64,000 nt of DNA from Chrysemys picta bellii (Eukaryota > Chordata > Testudines > Emydidae), in the NCBI RefSeq assembly GCF_011386835.1, contig NC_088796.1, positions 27,049,011 to 27,113,010 of the forward strand, written 5' to 3'. Shown here piece after piece: positions 22,195 through 34,345 of the stretch. A model generated the notes under the pieces. It had not been told where the DNA came from, did not search any database, and saw nothing but the letters and a program-made list of their open reading frames with translations. The stretch's first letter is position 1. Each line of letters begins with the position of its first letter. The position numbers and the translations under genes were made by a program.

Positions 22195-22815
22195 TAGGGG
22201 TGAAAGTAACTTAAAGGACTTACCGGTACTCCAGAGTCCTTATGAGGGGGAGGGGCCTCTACCAGAAGAGGCGGGGCCTTTAAATCCCCAGGCGCTTTAA
22301 ATCAGGATTTAAAGGGCCCGGGGCTGGGGCTGTGGTAGCAGCAGCTGGGAGCCTCGGGCCCTTTAAATCACCCCCCGAGCTACCAGCTGCAGAGGCGTCT
22401 GGGAGCTCCGGGGGGTGATTTAAAGGGCCCGGGGCTCCAGCTGCCACTACTGCAGTGGAGCCCCAGGCACTTTAAATCACCTTCGGAGGGGGTTCCTGGC
22501 TGCCGCCAATACCTTGGGGTCCCGGGCTCTGGCGGAGCTTTAAAGGGCCCATGGCTCCGCTGCAGTGCAGCAGCCGGGAGTTCCTGTCTCTTTAAAACAT
22601 CACCAGAGCCCCGCTGCCACTACTCCAGGGCTCCAGCAGCGGGGCTCGGGTGGCGATTTAAAGGGCCTGGGGCTCCCACTGCTGCTACCCTCCAGCCGCT
22701 GTTGGGAGCCCCAGGCCCTTTAAATTGCCACCGGGGAAGCCGATCTGCCCCGGTACAGCGCACCAGCTGTTGCCGGTACGCCGTACCAGGGCGTACCAGC
22801 TTACTTTCACCTCTG
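22195..22815. mobile_element. Non-autonomous hAT element built of inverted GGGCCCTTTAAAT modules, 621 bp
   Basis: Ends TAGGGGTGAAAGTAA and TTACTTTCACCTCTG are inverted repeats with two mismatches, flanked by the exact 8-bp duplication CCAGACCC at 22187-22194 and 22816-22823. The interior alternates GGGCCCTTTAAATC and its complement GATTTAAAGGGCC with GC-rich spacers (GGGGCTCCAGCTGCC and variants), giving a chain of inverted modules. An empty version of the insertion site occurs near 24216-24290. No transposase. Confidence 0.9.
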
Positions 22816-23047
22816 CCAGACCCTGAAGAGCCTTCTCTGCATGGTCCAGGGTCCATGCAAGTGGAGAAGGGGAGAGCAGAGCAGCAGTGGGATCGGGGAG
22901 AGGCACCTGGGAGGGCAGATAGTTACCTGCAAACACTAATGCAGCCTAGCCCAAGTGCCAGTGTATTGAAGTTACTAAGAAATGATGTATTATTGACATG
23001 CTTCAGTACAGCAGTTCTCAGACTGTAGGAACTAGGGTACTACTTCT

Positions 23048-23479
23048 CAGGGCCAGCACTAGGCCAAATGGTGCCCAGGCGAGGAACATATTTGGCACCC
23101 TCACTCCATTTGTTAAACTCTTGAACACTTTATTTTTTATTGCATTTGTAGCCCATTTCATTACTTGGATGCATGCATGATTTATCCCTGTCACAGAAGG
23201 CGATACATTTTCACACTAAGATCTGTAAATCTAGGAGGTTCAAGGAAAATGTAGTTCTCAAAAAGTCTGGAAGATTCCACGAGATTCTACAAGGGTCCAG
23301 AACATTGTAGGAGGTTAGTGAAAAATGAATCCACATATGGAATACCTGAAACATTTTACTTCAAACATTCTATTTTCCCTTTTGTCACTAACAACAAAAA
23401 CAGCACCCCAGGCTCATTGCCCCCCAAGTCCAGCAACCCAGGTGGTTGCCTGGGTTGCCTGCCTCAAAATCTGGACCTG
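23048..23479. mobile_element. Non-autonomous hAT element, CAGGGCCAGCACT end
   Basis: Flanked by the exact 8-bp duplication CTACTTCT at 23040-23047 and 23480-23487. The left end is CAGGGCCAGCACTAGGCC and the right end is CAAAATCTGGACCTG, with only loosely inverted termini. It lies inside an older hAT-like sequence whose left part (CAGTTCTCAGACTG) precedes it. Confidence 0.8.
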
Positions 23480-23649
23480 CTACTTCTGAAACTCATAAGT
23501 ACTTGGGGTACCTCCTTTGTAATTTTAATCAGTGCAGATGGATTCTTACATTCTGGTATTATAAACCACACCATGTAACACCTGGTTGTGGCTTTCACAC
23601 TACAGTTTAAAAATCATTTCTACATGCTACATAGCCTGGTAAATAGGAA

Positions 23650-23965
23650 AGATGGTCTTATAGAGATGAAGGTTCAAAGTGCTGGTCTGGAAATCAGGAG
23701 ATCTGGGCTCAATTTCTGATTTCACCATGGATTTCTGTGTGTGTTTGGCCAAGTCACTTAATGTCTCAATTCCCCAACTGTAAAGGAAGAATGATGATAC
23801 TTTCTTTCTCCCATGATTTGGCTGTCTTGTCTATTTAGATTTCAAATTCTTCAGGCTGGGGCAGGGACTGTCCTATTATGTGCCTGAACAGTGCTTACAA
23901 AAATAAGGTCCTGATCTCAGTTGGGGCCTCTAGACACTAATGCAATACAAATAATTTAAGACAAA
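23650..23965 (+). mobile_element. MIR/CORE-SINE-like element with LINE-type tail
   Basis: Reads TGGAAATCAGGAGATCTGGG, GGCCAAGTCACTTAATGTCTC and CCCCAACTGTAAAGG (CORE-SINE body), then the tail TCAGGCTGGGGCAGGGACTG, CAGTGCTTACAAAAATAAGG and GGGGCCTCTAGACACTAATG. The tail matches the L2-like tail at 6495-6610. Confidence 0.65.
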
Positions 23966-24952
23966 AATGTGTGATAATGACATTGTAACTAGTTTAGCTA
24001 CAATGAAGTTAATTTCATGCACATTGTAATTGCAAGGTGATGGCAATGCAGTTAAAGTATAAAATAGCATGGTGATTACCAAATTTAATTAAAATGTTAT
24101 TACATTATACTCATAGTAACTTGTAGGAGGTTTAAGAGCTGTAATTAGTTTTGTGACTTTTTTAAAACCACAAATTGTGCCCATAATTTGTATGGGGGTA
24201 TTCTCCTCATGAGGGAGGGATTCCTTGGCACTGCCCCCAACTTCCCAGACCCTGAAGAACCCTTTCTATATGGTCTAGGGTGCATGCAGATGGAATGAGA
24301 CTAAAAAACCCTTGAAGTAACCTGGTTTTCATCAGGTATCCTTTTCCTTGTAAGTCCCTCCACAATCGGATTATTCTATTATGACTATGTGGAGAAATTT
24401 GCTTAGTCACTTCCCAGGATGTAAAAGTAAGTAAAGGGCTTTAGTTGCCATGGCTTTTAGTCTGTCACTTTCCATGACCAGTAAACAATTAAGACAAAAA
24501 TATAAAGATATATATGCAAAAACTCATGCAAGTCAGATCTCCTAATATGAATACACTTAGTTCTCAACAAGATGAATACAGATCACATCTATGTATGTCC
24601 TCCAGATCTTTCTATTACTATTAGAAACTTCCATGTGCTTTGTAATAATCTCCTGAAGGACTGCAGATTGCCTAAAAAGCACACACATTCTCTCTTTCTC
24701 AATTAATAATTAATTATTTAAAATGTCCTTACCACTAGAAATCTATATAACCTCTCTGTCAACTAAGGCATTTAATTTACACCCTGCTTATCTCCATAGT
24801 ATCTGAGCATCTAATATTGTATGTGTGTTATTTACATTGATACCAGCCTTTTTTGTTTTGGGGGTGTAAAGAAAAACCCTGCAATGAATGTTTTAAATAT
24901 AGCTCTGGAAAAATAATGTAGGCCTGAAAAGTCGATTGATCAGTTTTAATTG
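23966..24952. other. No gene seen; contains an empty hAT target copy
   Basis: Segment 24210-24300 (GAGGGAGGGATTCCTTGGCA, then CTTCCCAGACCCTGAAG) is a paralogue of the DNA flanking the hAT element at 22195-22815 and is uninterrupted. The remainder is AT-rich. Confidence 0.55.
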
Positions 24953-24960
24953 CCATAGAG

Positions 24961-25282
24961 CAATGGTTCTCCACCTTTCCAGACTACTATACCCCTTTCA
25001 GGAATCTGATTTGTCTTGTTTACCCCCAAGTTTCACTTCACTTAAAAACTACTTACTTATGTAATCAGACATAAAAATACAAAAGTTTCACAGCACACTA
25101 TTACTGACAAATTGCTTACTTTCTCATTTTGTCTGTATGAAATTTTAGTTTGTTTGACTGACTTTGCTAGTGCTTTTTATGTAGCCTGTTGTAAAACTAG
25201 GCAAATATCTAAATGAGTTATGTACCCCCAGAAGACCTCTGGGTACCCCCAGGGGTACACGTACCCTGGTTGAGAACCACTG
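24961..25282. mobile_element. Non-autonomous hAT element, GGTTCTCAACC type, 322 bp
   Basis: Begins CAATGGTTCTCCACCTTTCC and ends CTGGTTGAGAACCACTG, with the exact 8-bp duplication CCATAGAG at 24953-24960 and 25283-25290. Inside is the recognisable GTACCCCCAGAAGACCTCTG / GGTACCCCCAGGGGTACACG block. Read on the minus strand it matches a hAT family I recall from reptile genomes. Confidence 0.9.
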
Positions 25283-25290
25283 CCATAGAG

Positions 25291-27744
25291 CACAGCCATT
25301 ATCAGCCTTGGTGAATTGAGCAAAGGAGAGCTACAGATTAAGATTTGCATATTTGGCTCAAAATAAACTATTTATTGAAAGGACATAGGGCAGGAAGGTG
25401 AATTTGACGAGGCTGGAATACTAGCCAGTAAACAGGATAAGCACTCTCACCAAGAGGTTATATGTTATGAAGTGAGAGTCCTGAAAGAGAACACAGGAAC
25501 AAGAGAAGTAGGTGGTAAGAAAAGGAAGTAAGTAGGCAATGACAATATTGTTCTGCTAAAAGAGTAAACAGGATTAGCCTGTAATGAGATTATCAACTCA
25601 TTCTGTGAGGTGACTGACACCCAAATAAAACAACAAGGGAACAGGAGGAAACTGGAGGACAGTATTGGGTTTATGACAGCATCATAGTCCACAAGGTTAC
25701 ATAACACAAGTAAAGACCGGTTTATAATACATTTCACTACAGTTGTAGCCATAGGACTGAATCATATTTAAACATGGTTCTTGATATCAAGGGTTTCCCT
25801 GCTAAGCGCACTGCAAGCTATAGCATGGGCCCCTTTGGGCGAATGAAGTGGTTTTTTTTAGTTGTGCCACCTGTAAACTCTGAGTAATAAAATTATTTAT
25901 GCCATACGTGGTGTCACATACGTGTGATGAAACTGCATTTTTCACGCACCTCTGAATGCCTCTCTTGCCCAGTTTCCATTAGACCGTGCCCGCTGAGATT
26001 TCTTCAAGCATTCCAAACCTCTGAGCATCTTCAAACACAGGTAGGCAGTTAAAATGAACAACCACCAACCTGCCAAAATTCCCTTCCACCAAATTACTGT
26101 AGCATGCAGCTCCAGGGTGGCCTTGTTCAGTCCTGGAGCAATAGCAGATTTAAAGTCCCATGGCGAGATTCTCTAAGAAGCACAGCACAGAAATGGGAGG
26201 GTAGCTTTAAGTCTTTGTATTTCCTGATACTGGGCTTCTCCAGGGGCTGGAGGCCCCCAGAGTAACTGAGTCAGCCCTGCAGGAACCTCTCTTAATTACA
26301 GCTGCCTCCATGGGCCACCACCTGGAATCTCCATGGGGCTGTGGGCCTGCAGCAGACACATCTTTCCAACCCCCACCCTGCTTGTGGTTCACCCCTACAC
26401 CAAGACTTGTGAAGGGGTTCTCAGGAGCCAGCTGTATGGCTATCTTCCACTGTGGTTGTACCCGGGAGATCCTCTCCCAGCCAAATACAGGGCTTTTGGA
26501 ACCCCTTTATGTTAGTCTGGCCCTTTTGCCTTCTGTACAGGAACCAGACTGGGAGTGAGGTTCTGATATCCAATACCTTGTTACTATTCAGGGCTAGAAA
26601 TGGGAGACTGGAAAAGAGAAGATTCCCAGCTACCCAATGGAATACAGAGCACTTGCCTCTGATCTTGGAAGGCCCCCCAGTACTGTACCTCAGAAATATT
26701 ACATATAAATCATCCACTGTAGGGTAATTTTTAGATTTCTACATGTTTTTATTATAACCTCTTTCTCTGTGGTCTGTATACTTGTCTGTAGACCAATAAC
26801 ATTTTTTAAAACTCTTTATCCACTTCTAAAATAGTGGGGTTTGGGTTTTGTTTGTAATGTAGCATTGTGAGGAACTCATAAATTCCAATAATGCAGGCCA
26901 TACAAGTACCTTAAACAGACAGATGGCATCTACAAAACATATGCTGGCTTGGCATAATGGTTTTATTGGTACTTTTTGGGATGACCTGCTTAACTCATTT
27001 ATGGTGCAAGATGAACATTCCAAGCTCATGCCAACAATAAAAATGTTATAGCACAAGCATCTGCCATGGTTTCAGGGACTGCTGAACATCCATCCCCTCC
27101 CTGGTTTTTCTGGGTGCACTTCCACAGCTAATAGGCCTCATGTCTTTACCTTTTCTGGAATGGAATCATGTGATTTCTCCACTCTTAGACTGGGTTGGGG
27201 CTACAGTGCCTTGATTGTGCTTATCCAGAAGGGCCAAGTAGATTTGGCCTGCAGGAAGAACCTGCAGTTCTTCCTTTTGAGCTTGAGACTAGTGGTGAAC
27301 ATAGAGACCAGATAGCCTTCTCCAACCAAAGCATTGTTTAATCTTAACAGTAGGAATAAAGCATAACATAAGAGAAAAAGGATTTGAAAACAACAAAATG
27401 TCTACATGTGTTTATCTCACCTAAAGGCTCATCATCCCCAGGATGGAGCCTAGGAAGGCTTTCCTTTCTTAATGTCCCCAAACCTGAGTGTCAATCAGTT
27501 TTCTTCCACTGTGTCACCCCCTCTCTGACCCCTGCTAGAAGTAGTGTCTTTTCAAAAACTAGTTGGGGTCTTTATTCTCCTGTGTTTACAAGCTTAGACC
27601 CCACATCTCAAAACCAGTTTGATAGTAACTACCAAAATTTAGAGTGATCCATACCCTATCATACAATCCCAGCTTCTGGCAGTTGGCTGTTTAGGGACAC
27701 TCAGAGCATGGGGTTCCTTCCCTGACCATCTTGGCTAACAAAAA
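25291..27744. other. No gene seen
   Basis: A long stretch with only small open frames (up to about 98 codons around 26310-26727, overlapping on both strands). Segment 27080-27600 has an AATAAA-rich retroelement-like appearance but no LTR boundary or coding motif could be defined. Confidence 0.4.
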
Positions 27745-29630
27745 TTTATGGAAATATGCCTCATGAACTTATCTAATTCTTTTTTGAACCCAGTTATACT
27801 TTTGGCCTTCACAACATTCCAGTGCAACAAGCTTCACAGGTTAACCATGTGTTGTGTGAGGTACTTCCTTACATTTATATTTAACCTGCTGCTTATTAAT
27901 TTCATTGGGTGACTCCCTAGTTCTTGTGTTATGTGAAGCAGTAAATAACACTTCCCTCATCACTCTCTCCACACCAATCATGATTTTATAGACCTCTATC
28001 ATATCCCCTCTGAGCTGTCTCTTTTCTAAGTTTATTATCTATCCCTTTCCTAATGGCTCTAAACATTGTTAGCTTTTTTGACTGCCATTGCACATTGACT
28101 AGATATTTTTAGAGAACTATCCACTATGAGTCCAAGCTCTCTTTCTTAAGTAGTAACAGCTAACTTAGACCCCATCATTTTGTATGTATAATTGGGATTA
28201 TTTTTTCCAATGTGCATTACTTTGCAGTTATCAACCTTGAATTTAATCTGCCATTTTGTCACCCAGTCACTCAGTTTTGTGAGATCCCTTTGTAACTCTT
28301 CACAATCAGCTTTGGATGTAACTATCTTGAATAATTTTGAATTGTCTGCAACTTTTGCTCTCTCACTGTTCATCCCCTTTGTCCATATCACTTATGAATA
28401 TGTACAACAGCACAGGTCCCAGTATAGATCCTTTGGGGGAACCCTGCCATTTACCTCTTTCCATTATGAAAACGGACCATTTATTCTTACCCTTTGCTTC
28501 CCATCTTTTAACCAGTTACTTGTCCCCTCTTATCCTATGACTGCTTACTGTGCTTCAGAGCCTTTGGCGAGGGACCTTGCCAAAATCTTTCTGAAAGTTA
28601 AAATAGACTAAATCAACTGGATCACCCTTATATACATGCTTGTTGACTCCCTCAAATAATTCTATGATTGGTGACGCATGATTTCCCTTTACAAAAACCA
28701 TGTTGACTCTTCTCTAACATATCGTGTTTAACTATGTGTGATAATTCTGTTATTTACTATCATTTCAACCAATTTGCCTGGTACTGAAGTTAGACTTACT
28801 GGCCTGTAATTACCAGCATCACCTCAAACTTTTTTTAAAAATCGGCTTTACATTAGCTGCCTTCCAGTCATTTGGTACAGAGGGTGATTTAAGCAATAGG
28901 TTACATACCACAATTAGTTCTGCAATTTCATATTTGAGTACCTTCTGAACTCTTGGATGAATACCCTCTGGTCCTGGGGTCTATTACTGTTTAGTTTATC
29001 AATATGTCTCAGTATGCTACTCTATTGACACCTCAATCTGGGAAAGTTCTTCAGATTTGTCACCTAAAAGGAATGGCTTGGGTGTGAGGATTCCCTATAT
29101 CCTCTGCAGTGAGAACCAATGCAAAGAATTAATTTAGCTTCTTTACAATGGCCTTGAGTGCTATGTTAGCACCCTGATCATCTAGTAGCCCCTCTGACTG
29201 TCTGGCAGGCTTCCTGTTTCTGATATTCTCTAAAAAAAATTCTGTTAGTTTTTGTGTCCTTAACTCTTCAAATTCTTTCTTGGCCTGCCTTATTATACTT
29301 TTATACTTGACTTGCCAGAGTTTATGCTCCTTGCTATTTTCCTCAGTAGGATTTAACTTCCAATTTGTAAAGGATGCCTTTTTGCCTCTAACCACCTCTT
29401 TTATTCTGCTGTTAGCCTGGCATTTTTCTGGTCCTCTTACTGTTGTTTTTTTTTATTATTTTTTTATTTGGAGTATACAATTTGAGCCACTGTTATGGTG
29501 TTTTTAAATAGTTATCATGCTCTTTTCAGGCATTTCATCCTTGTGACCGCTTCTTTTAATTTCTGTTTCACTAGTTTCCTCATTTTGTGTAGTTCCCCTT
29601 TTTGAAGTTAAATGGTACTCTGGTGAGTTT
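27745..29630 (-). mobile_element. Old CR1/L3-type LINE, minus strand
   Basis: Minus-strand fragments in order include the linker before the reverse transcriptase (29395-29129: KHKLWQVKYK-like, KEFEELRTQKL, LLDDQGANIALKAI) and, further on, a post-palm block at 28391-28146 with DLTKLSDWVTKWQIKF and NCKVMHIGKNNPNYTYKMM. The 3' part (28050-27745) is the conserved CR1-like region. Stops and shifts are frequent, so it is an old, inactive copy. A PolyT-rich patch at 29440-29470 interrupts the 5' part. Confidence 0.85.
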
Positions 29631-30419
29631 CCTTGGCATTTATATGGAGTCATTGTTCTATTTGTTGCTTGTTTTCGCAACAACTGACTAGTAAACTATG
29701 CCAACAACCATGTCAAAACACAGCATTGATAAGTTATTACACAGCAGCACTACGTCCTCACACGCCAATAAAATGGCTCTCACATAACACATCATCCTAT
29801 ATTCTCTGTTATTTATTAGCATAGCTCATCATCACCCTCCCTACGCTGGGTAGGGAGCTGTTTGTACTCCAGTGAAGACATGCCATAAATGCATCATAAT
29901 TTGAAGAGGTTGTTGTTGCAGCTGGGCATGGACACTATGAAGGGCACAAAAACTGGTAAAACTGAACTTGTGAAGATGACATTTTTGGAAGAGAGCAGAC
30001 TTGACTCACCACTGCATGCAGGACTGCTTGTCTCTCTGCCCTGAATGACTGGCCACACCTATTCCCTACACAGGCATAATCCCTTTAGGGAACACTAGCA
30101 TTGCTGGCAGCACTACTGCCATCTCCCTTTAACTGCCTAGTCTGCTCAACCAAATTAACTCAGGTCTGTAAGCACATAAGGGGCTTTTTACATCTTCTCT
30201 TACTCTTTAGGGCACCCGCATGGGATCAGCCATGATTTGGCCCTTGGTAATTATGACTGTATCTATCTGGTCACGAATTTAAACAAACAGTACAACTATT
30301 TATTTGTTAGCATTTTAAAGCATCTCTCATAACCACATCATAGGCTGACTATTGTACAAAGTCCTCCCCTCAACTGTCCAGTCTCCACTGCTTCCCACAG
30401 GGCAAACCCTGCACTCCAC
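29631..30419. other. No gene seen
   Basis: Mixed-composition DNA between LINE copies; nothing recognised. Confidence 0.4.
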
Positions 30420-30480
30420 AGGAATCATAGAGCCATGGGGTGAGAAGGACCGCAAAGGTCATCCAGTCTAAACCACCCTT
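30420..30480 (-). mobile_element. CR1 3'-end fragment
   Basis: AGGAATCATAGAGCCATGG followed by GAGAAGGACCGCAAAGGTCA and TCCAGTCTAAACC is the reverse complement of a CR1 3' end. Confidence 0.6.
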
Positions 30481-30844
30481 CCCCCCTTTTTTTAAGATTG
30501 AAATTTATTTCCTTTTATAAAAATACATATTTTCAGTCAAGAGGTAATAGGCTAACTTAAGTGGTGCCAGTTTACATGGTTCTAAGATAGTATGCAGTGC
30601 TTCAGTTAAATTTTTAAAGATAATTTACCAGAGTAATGGCCAATTTTCAGTTTCAGGTTTAGAAATGCTAGTCAACAGCTGTGCAAAACAAATGGCAAGT
30701 TAGAGATTAATTATGCAATAGTGGAATAATTTAAATGACAGAGTTTTGATACAATTTGTTAAACTAACTTCTGATCATGAATAATTTTATATAAACTATA
30801 AGAGTATTAAAATATATATTTTCTTAAAAATACGAATGTCACCT
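30481..30844. other. AT-rich spacer before the RTE element
   Basis: AT-rich DNA, no open frame. It abuts the 3' end of the RTE copy. Confidence 0.4.
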
Positions 30845-32690
30845 TTGTCCGGCTTGTCCTAGTCCGTCCCTCCATGAATGCCACCCCATTCTATTTTGTT
30901 GCGAGCATGTTCTTTCCATTTCTGGCCAAAAAGTTTTGTGGTGGGATTGGCCCAGCACATTTTCAGTCTGCTCGGCAGTCACATGTGGTCTCTGGGGATC
31001 CAGTCACTGATGTGGGCTGTCCACTTATTGTCTTGCCTGTGGACGACATGACCCGCCCATCTTCACTTTGCATCGTACATTGCCTGCACTACATCAGTCA
31101 CCTCTGATCATGGAGCGATATCTTATACATTCACCTTTCCATTGCTCTCTAGGTAACAGCGAATTTTTCTTCCTCCACTTTTGTTGTTGACCAGCTTTCT
31201 GCTCTATATATCACTGCTGGCAGAACAGTGGAGTGAAACAGTTCTTTCCTTTGCTTCATGGGCAAGTCATCATCCATTAGACGTCTTTATTTTGTTGAAA
31301 CTTGCCCACCCTGTCTTTCGCGTCCTACTGCATTCCCCTTCAAATGAGTTGTCTCTGCTCAGCTGCTGACCCAGGTAAATATATTAGTCGACCTCCTCAA
31401 TTTCTTTCCCATTTATAGTGATGATTCCTTCTGCACAATGCTCATTCCGCATCCACTTCATCTTCGACGTGTTCACTTCCAACCTGATATCATGGAAAAG
31501 TGTTTTCAGTTGCTGCAATTTGTTCTCCAGTTCTGCTGTGTCCTTTGCCAGTATTACACAGTCATCAGCGAAGAGAAGATGCATTAACTGTTCTCCGTCA
31601 ATTCTGATTCCTTCTTCCCAGTTCAATTTCTTGAACAGCAACTCCAGTATTAATGCAAATGGCTTTGGTGAGATTGTGTCGCTTTGTCTGACTCCTCTGC
31701 ATATAGCAATAATGCAGGGGACATTGAATAATGTTATCTCTGTCGAGCGATTAATTTCCTCCAGAAGGTCAATGTACCTCAGGTCGATTCTGATTTCATT
31801 GAGCGCATTGAGTACAGTGTTAATCTCTACTGAGTCGAATGCCTTTTTGTAGTCGACAAATGCAATACACAACGGTACTTTGGATTCCTTGCATTTTTCG
31901 ATGAGCTGCCGAACTTAGTGGATGTGATCAATTGTCGAATACCCTGAGTGGAAACCAGTTTGTTCTCTGCTTTTGTGCATTTCAAGATCCTTCTTAATCC
32001 GATTGAGTATGACACGGGTGAAGACTTTATACACTTGTGAGAGGAGTGTGATCAGACAGTAGTTGTACAGTTCTTCTGGATTGCCTTTCTTCATCAATAG
32101 TATTGTTTTTGATTTCTTCCATACATCTGGAACACGCTTGCTATTGATGTAGATGGTGAACCATTGCACGAACGCTTTGAAGAGAGTATCTTCCCCTGCT
32201 TTGAGATATTCCAGCCAAACATCATCTACTCCCGGACTCTTCCCTCTCTTTATGTTATGAACTGCGTATTCAATTTTTTCCCACATAACGTCGGGAACTT
32301 CTTCTGTAACCTGCTGCCTTGATGGTGTATGCTGGACATTAACATGCAAGGAGTAGAGGTCATTGTAGAATTTTGTACATATTTCATTCATCTTGCTCCT
32401 TTCTGATGTCCTTTCACCATTTTCATCTTTCAGCACTGCCAGGTTAATCTGTTTCAGCCTAACAGCTCTTTCTACCTTCTTCAGACTCTCGTTCTTTTCA
32501 GCCGCCTCTCTCAATTTCTTCTTTCTAAAGTCTTCATAGTCTTCTTTGATCGTCACATGAATTTCTTTGCACGGTGTTCTGTATTCTTCACCCATTTTTC
32601 CTTTTAATATCATGCACGCCCTCCTTGCCATCAGATTCACAGTTTCCTTGCTGTAGCAGAGGATCAGCAAATATGAATTTGACAGTACCT
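30845..32690 (-). mobile_element. RTE-clade LINE, 5' truncated
   Basis: The minus strand encodes a reverse-transcriptase protein of the RTE clade from the endonuclease-RT linker to the C terminus; the terminal stop is at 30859-30861 and the 3' tail is short, as in RTE elements. The C-terminal part retains AMYDAK, WAGHVV, DNKWTAHISDWIPRD and KWKEHARNKIEW, the pattern of RTE-1 elements best known from nematodes, and differs from the C-terminal pattern I recall for BovB. The 5' end near 32690 lacks the endonuclease. Premature stops and one compensated frameshift (about 31330-31130) make it inactive. Confidence 0.85.
31384..32670 (-). pseudogene. RTE reverse transcriptase domain, one internal stop
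   Basis: This is the catalytic part of the RTE copy and would copy element RNA at a nicked target. One frame runs through the segment, with a TAA at 31915-31917 splitting it into 251 and 162 codons; the first piece opens on a non-ATG codon because the copy is truncated. Visible motifs: RGKSPGVDDVWLEYLKAGED (fingers), LITLLSQVYKVFTRVI, FVDYKKAFDSVE (first catalytic Asp) and GVRQSDTISPKPF, where RTE proteins usually have GVRQGD, so a conserved Gly is changed to Ser. The FADD catalytic box (codons at 31561-31572) is intact. The frame is fairly well preserved, so the insertion is not among the oldest here. It cannot be functional as it stands. Confidence 0.85.
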
Positions 32691-34254
32691 AAATAAAACA
32701 TTTTTAGAATGAAATATTTATCATACAAAGGCATTTTTTCCATTGCAGGACTGCAATATTACAAGCCTTCTTATTCTACCCAAAGTACATAAAGCAGAAT
32801 CTTTTGATAATTGTGAACCACTTGTCACCTAAGAGTAAAGTATGTACTTGGACACCACGACTTCATCTTAGCCTGCTTGGAATGGATCCTCAAAGTCATA
32901 TTTTGCATGCAGAGCAAATGAGCTCTTCTTATACCAGTTTTAGTATGGGCATGGGCAATGGTGGTGCAGAAGTGGCCGAGGCACTTTTCTTTGTGAAAGG
33001 GGAGCAATCTACATGCAGAGTGTTCCCTCCATCCATGGACCTAGGCAGAGAATCTGGACCATCTGTCTATTCTACTGGATGCATATTTACTGGACTTTAT
33101 TCTGAAGAAGCCTCTAATTTTTCTTTCTTTTCCTAAAAGTTCGCTCTGTTTATGCTTACTGTTTAAAAGTGGGTTTCTGCTTTGCTTTTTTAACCTTCTC
33201 CGTCCATGACCTTTAAAACAATAATTAGTAAATAAAGGCTCAGCTGGTCTCAATCCAACTGGCTGGCAGCAGGAGCTGGAAAGAAGCCAAAGTAAGCTTG
33301 GATCATGGTTGTGTAAATAAATATCAGCAGCACCTTGTTATTCCACTGTTTATCTTCTGTTATTCCACTTCACCTGCAGGTGTATGGCTGTCAGTTGCCT
33401 CCCCAGTCAACACAATGTCAGTGTTGCTGCAGGAGTTATGTAAGGAAGAGAACTCAAAAATGAAACCAATAGCATTAGATATTGCTCTGTGCTGGTGTGC
33501 AAAGGGGCTGTTAGTTCATGCATACCAGCTAACCTGAACAACCTGCAAGTAGGATGGCAGCAGTAGGTGGGATGTAGGTGATCACTCTCCCACATCCTGC
33601 CCTCAGGCAAGCAGCAGGGCAGGATCCTTCTTCCCTTGTATTCATGACAGCACTAGATAAATTGCCTGTTTACTAGCCAGCTCCATGTACTCCAAGGATG
33701 TGTGGTCTGCCAGCTGGTGGTGGGATGTCCAGCCTCTTAGCACCAATGCAGACAGCAGCGTGCTCTAGCCTGGCACATGCTGTTACTTTTGATTTGCAAC
33801 AGCAGTGAAGTGCAATCAACGCATGCCTCCTATGCCCACCCAATGGAATTCCATCCTTGATCAGAGATGGACAAAAGTGTGTCTTCAGGAGCCTGAGCAA
33901 AAATTCTTCCAGCAGCTGAATGAAGGATTAAGATAATTTCCCTGTCTCTGATGGAGTCACTCTCTCCAGATATTACTACAGTAAACCACCCTTCATTAAG
34001 GCTCATAAAAATGCTTCTGAGGAGCGTATTCTTTGCGTTTGGAATGGACTTTATTGCACAAATGGCAGGTATTGCTTCTCTCCTTGGTTATGAGGTTTGA
34101 CTCGGGGTAAAAAGGGAGGAAACTGTGTAAGCCCATTTTGTTAAAAGTACTGGCAGCATAGCGCCAGCCTACCAAATAAAGCATTTCTGTTCTCCTTTGC
34201 AGCACCAGCCAGCACAAAATTTGGCCTTTACTCATTACATATCATGAAACATTA
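32691..34254. other. No gene seen
   Basis: Only short chance open frames (60-110 codons) on both strands, overlapping one another. No recognised motif. Confidence 0.4.
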
Positions 34255-34345
34255 GAGCAGGGGTTTGGAGCCAGGACTCCTGATTTCTAATCACTGCTGT
34301 GCTAATGATCCACTGCGTGTCATTGGGCAGGTCTTTAAAGTTTAC
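34255..34345. mobile_element. MIR-like SINE 5' fragment
   Basis: GGAGCCAGGACTCCTGATTTC followed by CACTGCGTGTCATTGGGCAG is the usual MIR/CORE-SINE 5' body. Short and divergent. Confidence 0.45.

Noticed and set aside
22620..23028. Open frames of 78-108 codons at the end of the modular hAT element
   Set aside because: They span the element border and the host repeat and have no coding features.
26207..26727. Cluster of six overlapping open frames of 60-98 codons
   Set aside because: Both strands are open at once, with no family resemblance and no splice context.
27080..27660. Possible LTR retroelement piece
   Set aside because: The texture and AATAAAGC words suggest it, but no LTR borders, primer-binding site or coding motif could be identified.
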